Positions 59,863-64,000 of a stretch of 64,000 nt of DNA are shown piece after piece. The position numbers and the translations under genes are program-made. Where the stretch lies: contig JAVSMW010000002.1 of the NCBI GenBank assembly GCA_032027005.1, forward strand, positions 223,627 to 287,626. The letters are read 5' to 3'. This stretch comes from JAVSMW01 sp032027005. Its GTDB lineage: Bacteria > Bacillota > Thermincolia > Thermincolales > UBA2595. Each line of letters opens with the position of its first letter. The stretch's first letter is position 1. The notes beneath the pieces are model-generated. The model was given only the letters and a program-made list of their open reading frames with translations. It searched no databases and was not told the origin of the DNA.

Positions 59863-62800
59863 ATGGCAGAAAACAAGATGAAAACGATGGATGGAACCAA
59901 GGCAGCGGCCTACGTGTCGTATGCTTTTACCGAATGTGCATGTATTTTCCCAATTACTCCTTCCTCACCCATGGCTGAATATGTTGACGAGTGGAGTGCC
60001 CAGGGGAAGAAAAACATTTTTGGTCAAACAGTGAGCGTTACAGAAATGCAATCTGAAGCCGGCGCTGCCGGAGCCTTGCACGGTGCGCTAAGCGCTGGCG
60101 CGTTGTCGACTACATATACCGCATCACAGGGTTTATTGTTAATGATCCCTAACATGTACAAAATAGCCGGAGAGCTTCTGCCCGGTGTAATGCATGTGAC
60201 GGCTCGAAGTCTGGCTACCCATGCGCTGAATATTTTCGGTGACCACTCCGATGTTATGTCTACCTCCCAAACGGGATGGGCGCAGTTGTGTTCCAACAGT
60301 GTTCAGGAAGTTATGGACCTGGGCGGCATAGCCCACTTGGCCGCTATCAAATCCAGGATACCCTTCCAGCACTTTTATGACGGTTTCAGAACCTCTCATG
60401 AACAACAGAAAATAGAAACTATTGATTACGAGGATTTTGCCAAGCTGGTTGATATGGACGCTGTCAAAGCATTCAGAGACAATAGCTTAAATCCTGACCG
60501 CCCGGTTATCAGAGGTTCCAACCAAAACCCGGATATTTTCTTCCAGGCCAGAGAAGCATGCAGTCCTTTCTACGAAAATGTACCCGAAATCGTAGCTGAA
60601 TATATGAAGGAAATCGGTAAAATCACCGGCAGGGAATATAAGCCCTTTGATTATTATGGAGCACCGGACGCTGAAAACATTATTGTGGCAATGGGTTCAG
60701 TTTGTGATACCGCAGAAGAAACCATCAATTATTTAATGGCTAAGGGTGAAAAAGTAGGTCTTATTAAAGTTCGCCTTTACAGGCCTTTCTCGGCTAAATA
60801 CTTCTTTGATGTTTTCCCGAAAACAGTAAAGAGGATTGCTGTGCTTGATCGGATAAAAACTCCTGGCGCCGCCGGAGAACCTTTATATAAAGATATCTGC
60901 AATTTATTTGTAAATACTGATATGAATCCTCTAATCATTGGCGGACGTTATGGCCTCGGTTCCAAAGACACTCTGCCTTCTGACGTCATGGCAGTATATG
61001 AAAACCTGAAAGCTGAACAACCCCAAAATGGGTTTACTCTCAGCATTGTAGATGACGTTAGTTTTACTTCCCTCCCCAGAGGCGAAGAAATTAACGTTAC
61101 ACCGGAAGGAACCATCCAGTGCAAGTTCTTTGGACTCGGTTCTGACGGTACAGTCGGTGCCAACAAGCAAGCGGTTGAAATTATTGGGGACCATACAGAT
61201 CTTTATGCACAGGCTTACTTTGCTTACGATTCCAAGAAATCCGGTGGGATCACTATTTCACACCTGCGTTTTGGCAAGAAACCTATCAAAGCGCCTTATC
61301 TAATTAGTTCTGCTAATTTTATTTCTTGCAGCAACCAACAATATGTAAATATGTACGATTTGACTGCGGGCCTGAATAAAGGTGGTACTTTCCTTCTGAA
61401 CTGTACATGGACACCGGAAGAATTAGACGAAAAATTGCCCGCAAAAATGAAAAGATACCTTGCCCGAAATGAGATCAATTTTTATACTATAAACGCTGTA
61501 GCTATTGCCAGAGAACTAGGATTAGGCAACCGTACCAATATGATTATGCAGTCCGCCTTCTTTAACCTGGCTCAAGTTATTCCTATTGATGAAGCAGTAG
61601 GTTACATGAAGGATCAGATTAAAAAGGCCTACAGTAAAAAAGGTGATAAAATTGTTAATATGAACAATGCCGCAGTTGACGCCGGTATCGGACAATTAGT
61701 TAAAATTGATATTCCGGCTGCGTGGGCCGATATCCTTGATGAAGTGGCCGCAACCAAAGATGAGCCGGCTTTCATAACTGACATCCTGCGCCCGATGACC
61801 AGGCAGGAGGGAGATTCTCTACCTGTTAGCGCCTTTAAGGGTGTGGAAGATGGCACTTATCCGAGTGGTACAGCCAAATACGAAAAACGCGGAGTAGCGG
61901 CGTTTGTTCCTAAGTGGATCAGGGAAAATTGTATTCAATGCAACCAATGTTCACTGGTATGCCCGCATGCTTCCATCAGACCTGTTCTGCTGACAGAAGC
62001 AGAAAGCAAGAACGCTCCGGCTGAATTTGCAGCCAAGGCAGCCAATGGATCGCAATTAAAAGGGTTGGAATTCCGTATTCAGGTTTCACCTTTAGACTGC
62101 ATGGGCTGCGGAGTTTGCGTAAATGCTTGTCTGGCCAAGGAAAAAGCCCTGGTTATGGAAGACATTGAAAGCCAGGTGGCAGTGGAAGCAGCAAACTGGG
62201 AATTTGCGATGACTATTCCTGTAAAAGATAATCTAATGAATAAATTCAGCATTAAGGGCAGCCAGTTCTGTCAGCCCCTGCTGGAATTCTCCGGTGCCTG
62301 TGCCGGCTGTGGCGAAACACCGTATGTCAAGCTGCTTACCCAGCTATATGGGGACAGGATGATGATAGCAAACGCAACAGGCTGCTCCTCCATCTGGGCT
62401 GCTGCTGCTCCTTCCATGCCTTACACGACAAATGCGGAGGGTAAGGGCCCGGCCTGGTCCAATTCCCTGTTCGAGGACTGCGCAGAATTCGGTCTTGGCC
62501 TTTATCTAGGTACTAATCAGATTAGAAAGCATGTTGCTCAGCTGGTGCAGGAAGCTTTGCTTCTGGATATTGCACCTGAATTAAAAGCGGCCTTCCAGGA
62601 ATGGCTGGATGGCATGTATCATGGCGAAGCATCCAAGACTGCCACGGCCAAGATCCTGCCCCTGTTGGAAGGGCAAACCAATCCCGTGCTGAAAGAAATT
62701 GCTGCCAGGAAAGATTTCTTGATTAAGAAATCAAACTGGGCATTTGGCGGAGACGGTTGGGGTTATGATATCGGTTATGGCGGTGTGGACCACGTGCTGG

Positions 62801-63372
62801 CCTCCGGTGAAGATATTAACATTCTGGTCATGGATACCGAGGTTTATTCCAATACAGGCGGCCAATCTTCCAAAGCCACCCCTGCCGCAGCTATAGCCAA
62901 ATTTGCGTCTGCTGGAAAGAGAACGAAGAAGAAAGACCTCGGCGCCATGGCAATGACCTATGGCTATGTATATGTAGCTCAGGTTGCAATGGGAGCTGAC
63001 CCCAATCAATGTCTTAAAGCTTTTAAGGAAGCTGAAGCATACCCTGGTCCGTCCCTTATTATCGCTTATTCCTCATGTATTAACCATGGAATCAATATGG
63101 CCAAGAGCCAGGTTGAAATGGCTAAGGCGGTTAAAGCAGGTTACTGGCACTTGTACAGATTTAATCCCCAACTCAAGGACGAAGGAAAGAATCCGTTTAT
63201 ACTCGACTCTAAAGAGCCAGACCTGAATTCCTTCAGAGAGTTCATTATGGGCGAAGTGCGCTACAGCTCTTTGGCTAAGATGTACCCTGAGCAAGCAGAA
63301 CAGCTTTTTGTGAAAACACAGGAAGATGCCAAGGAAAGATACGAGTTCTACAAGAGGTTAGCTCAAGTGTAA
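59863..63372 (+). CDS. nifJ: pyruvate:ferredoxin (flavodoxin) oxidoreductase
   Basis: A single 1169-residue chain that oxidatively decarboxylates pyruvate to acetyl-CoA and reduces ferredoxin. Domains in order: alpha-like (N-terminal, FPITPSSPMAEYVDEWSAQG), POR_N/CoA region, gamma-like (about 420-620), a 2[4Fe-4S] ferredoxin domain with CIQCNQCSLVCPH and CMGCGVCVNAC, and a TPP domain with CAGCGETPYVK, GDGWGYDIGYGGVDH and NTGGQSSKATP. The length is typical of full-length NifJ. GGAGG precedes ATG 59863. It is alone but next to another ferredoxin-linked oxidoreductase. Confidence 0.97.
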   Translation: MAENKMKTMDGTKAAAYVSYAFTECACIFPITPSSPMAEYVDEWSAQGKKNIFGQTVSVTEMQSEAGAAGALHGALSAGALSTTYTASQGLLLMIPNMYKIAGELLPGVMHVTARSLATHALNIFGDHSDVMSTSQTGWAQLCSNSVQEVMDLGGIAHLAAIKSRIPFQHFYDGFRTSHEQQKIETIDYEDFAKLVDMDAVKAFRDNSLNPDRPVIRGSNQNPDIFFQAREACSPFYENVPEIVAEYMKEIGKITGREYKPFDYYGAPDAENIIVAMGSVCDTAEETINYLMAKGEKVGLIKVRLYRPFSAKYFFDVFPKTVKRIAVLDRIKTPGAAGEPLYKDICNLFVNTDMNPLIIGGRYGLGSKDTLPSDVMAVYENLKAEQPQNGFTLSIVDDVSFTSLPRGEEINVTPEGTIQCKFFGLGSDGTVGANKQAVEIIGDHTDLYAQAYFAYDSKKSGGITISHLRFGKKPIKAPYLISSANFISCSNQQYVNMYDLTAGLNKGGTFLLNCTWTPEELDEKLPAKMKRYLARNEINFYTINAVAIARELGLGNRTNMIMQSAFFNLAQVIPIDEAVGYMKDQIKKAYSKKGDKIVNMNNAAVDAGIGQLVKIDIPAAWADILDEVAATKDEPAFITDILRPMTRQEGDSLPVSAFKGVEDGTYPSGTAKYEKRGVAAFVPKWIRENCIQCNQCSLVCPHASIRPVLLTEAESKNAPAEFAAKAANGSQLKGLEFRIQVSPLDCMGCGVCVNACLAKEKALVMEDIESQVAVEAANWEFAMTIPVKDNLMNKFSIKGSQFCQPLLEFSGACAGCGETPYVKLLTQLYGDRMMIANATGCSSIWAAAAPSMPYTTNAEGKGPAWSNSLFEDCAEFGLGLYLGTNQIRKHVAQLVQEALLLDIAPELKAAFQEWLDGMYHGEASKTATAKILPLLEGQTNPVLKEIAARKDFLIKKSNWAFGGDGWGYDIGYGGVDHVLASGEDINILVMDTEVYSNTGGQSSKATPAAAIAKFASAGKRTKKKDLGAMAMTYGYVYVAQVAMGADPNQCLKAFKEAEAYPGPSLIIAYSSCINHGINMAKSQVEMAKAVKAGYWHLYRFNPQLKDEGKNPFILDSKEPDLNSFREFIMGEVRYSSLAKMYPEQAEQLFVKTQEDAKERYEFYKRLAQV

Positions 63373-63402
63373 AGTTGGCTGATAGCCCTTTAAAGAATCC
63401 GG

Positions 63403-63437
63403 AAACGGAGGACATGATCGATATGTCCTCCGTTTTT
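63403..63437 (+). terminator. intrinsic terminator after nifJ
   Basis: AAACGGAGGACAT pairs with ATGTCCTCCGTTT across a 7-nt loop, followed by T-rich sequence. Confidence 0.92.
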
Positions 63438-63642
63438 GGGTGCACCCAGCATCGTTAACCATCTATATTCAGCTCGCCGGCGGCAGATTGGGTAATAGCA
63501 CTCCAGATATTTAATTGAAGTTTTACACCACCAAGGGTCAGAATTATTAATAGATTAGGGCGTAAACTCTTACTACAAAAATATATATTTGGTTAAGTAA
63601 AAATTAGTAGATATTTTGTTAAAAGTTGTTGGCAGAGATGGT

Positions 63643-63671
63643 TGACAACAGCATAGGTAATATGCTATATT
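63643..63671 (+). promoter_or_regulatory. strong promoter of the presumed rRNA operon
   Basis: TTGACA (63643-63648), 17-nt spacer, TATATT (63666-63671) with extended TGC at 63663-63665. Consensus-like and in front of a structured leader, as for rrn operons. Confidence 0.85.
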
Positions 63672-63677
63672 AGTCAA

Positions 63678-64000
63678 TGTCGGTGCTCCACAAAGAACAA
63701 CTAGCCAGTTGGCAGGTGTGTGGCAGACAACGCTCTAAGGTGGTCAATAGACCGCTGGAGGGACAAGCTAAAACTTACCAGTTGATTTGTGAGAATGAAC
63801 ATGGTAAGATAGAGTTCTGCGGTTGAGAGAAGCAGCCGGCGGGACGAGAAAAGAACAAATTACCAGTTGACTCACAAGAGTGAATGTGGTAAGATGAGGT
63901 TCCGTGGTCGAGAGACGGCGGGACGCAAAAAGCAAAGGTTGTTGTAAAACAGCCAGCGGTCTTTGAAAACTGAACAGTAAGAGAGATGGTTGTGATTGAG
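63678..64000 (+). ncRNA. 5' leader of an rRNA operon (16S gene just beyond the window)
   Basis: The last part, TCTTTGAAAACTGAACAG (63960-63977), is the boxA-like leader sequence seen just before 16S rRNA in Firmicutes. No 16S sequence is inside the window. Upstream are three related hairpin modules at 63704-63764, 63775-63846 and 63860-63925, each with CCAGTTG near the start and GGGAC at the end. Confidence 0.75.
63775..63925 (+). repeat. two imperfect tandem modules in the rRNA leader
   Basis: Module at 63775-63846 and module at 63860-63925 share TTACCAGTTGA, GGTAAGAT, GAGAG and GGCGGGACG. In each, TTACCA pairs with TGGTAA, and a second hairpin (CTGC/GCAG or CCGT/ACGG) follows. Compensating changes keep the second stem, which suggests selection for structure. 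A more distant relative is at 63704-63764. Confidence 0.7.

Noticed and set aside
63678..64000. tRNA or 16S rRNA inside the window end
   Set aside because: No clover-leaf or 16S 5' sequence is present; the window ends in the leader.

Overview
The window looks like a chromosome segment of an anaerobic, endospore-forming Firmicute of the class Clostridia, probably Peptococcaceae/Thermincola-like. This is inferred from gene content, not from a marker comparison. The pointers are a bofA homologue, the dnaX-ybaB-recR-yaaL-bofA gene order, a Bacillus-type large SRP RNA, T-box leaders, an SLH-anchored surface protein, strong AGGAGG-type ribosome binding sites, many TTG/GTG starts, and ferredoxin-linked oxidoreductases (NifJ and a four-subunit OFOR). 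A 121-base run of N at 2699-2819 is an assembly gap.

Layout. 1-3.5 kb: malate:quinone oxidoreductase, a MarR regulator with an operator-like palindrome inside its promoter, the gap, and an NAD(P)H:quinone oxidoreductase. 4-5.4 kb: a secreted five-heme cytochrome. 6-13 kb: stress and sensing genes, namely the di-iron repair protein RIC, a hotdog thioesterase, a histidine kinase without a partner, a PAS/sigma-54 activator and a flavo-diiron/rubredoxin/flavin-reductase fusion. 13-17 kb: an aryl-CoA ligase, MFS transporter and gamma-carbonic-anhydrase/PaaY-like cluster behind a sigma-54 type promoter. 17-23.7 kb: two facing groups of envelope-stress genes (lipoprotein, ATP-grasp ligase, DUF350; PspA, NfeD-like, flotillin) around an MFS gene. 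23.9-33.7 kb: HMG-CoA lyase, a broken CheX-like gene and a 2637-residue S-layer protein with an N-terminal metallo-beta-lactamase fold. 33.8-41.8 kb: a TetR/esterase/ABC-F operon, an adenine-deaminase-like amidohydrolase with an FMN reductase, a PanE-like reductase and a VOC protein. 42-49 kb: tRNA-Ser, then KdpD-KdpE directly followed by KtrB-KtrA-type K+ uptake and NhaA. 49-56 kb: SRP RNA, dnaX-ybaB-recR, a T-box leader with aroF-pheA, then yaaL and bofA. 56-63.4 kb: a MinD-like ATPase, a four-subunit 2-oxoacid:ferredoxin oxidoreductase and NifJ. 63.6-64 kb: a strong promoter and leader that end where a 16S rRNA gene should begin.

How the genes fit together. RIC and the flavo-diiron fusion suit defence against NO and O2. 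The sigma-54 activator and the sigma-54 site at 13081-13097 suggest inducible uptake and CoA-activation of an aromatic acid. KdpDE appears re-wired to Ktr/NhaA ion homeostasis. The OFOR and NifJ genes supply reduced ferredoxin from 2-oxoacids.

The items most worth a second look are the giant MBL/SLH surface protein, a dispersed non-coding repeat family (five places), the lipoprotein/ATP-grasp/DUF350 with PspA/NfeD/flotillin neighbourhood, the KdpDE-Ktr linkage, a T-box leader with a second expression platform lacking a decoding stem, and repeated structured modules in the rRNA leader.
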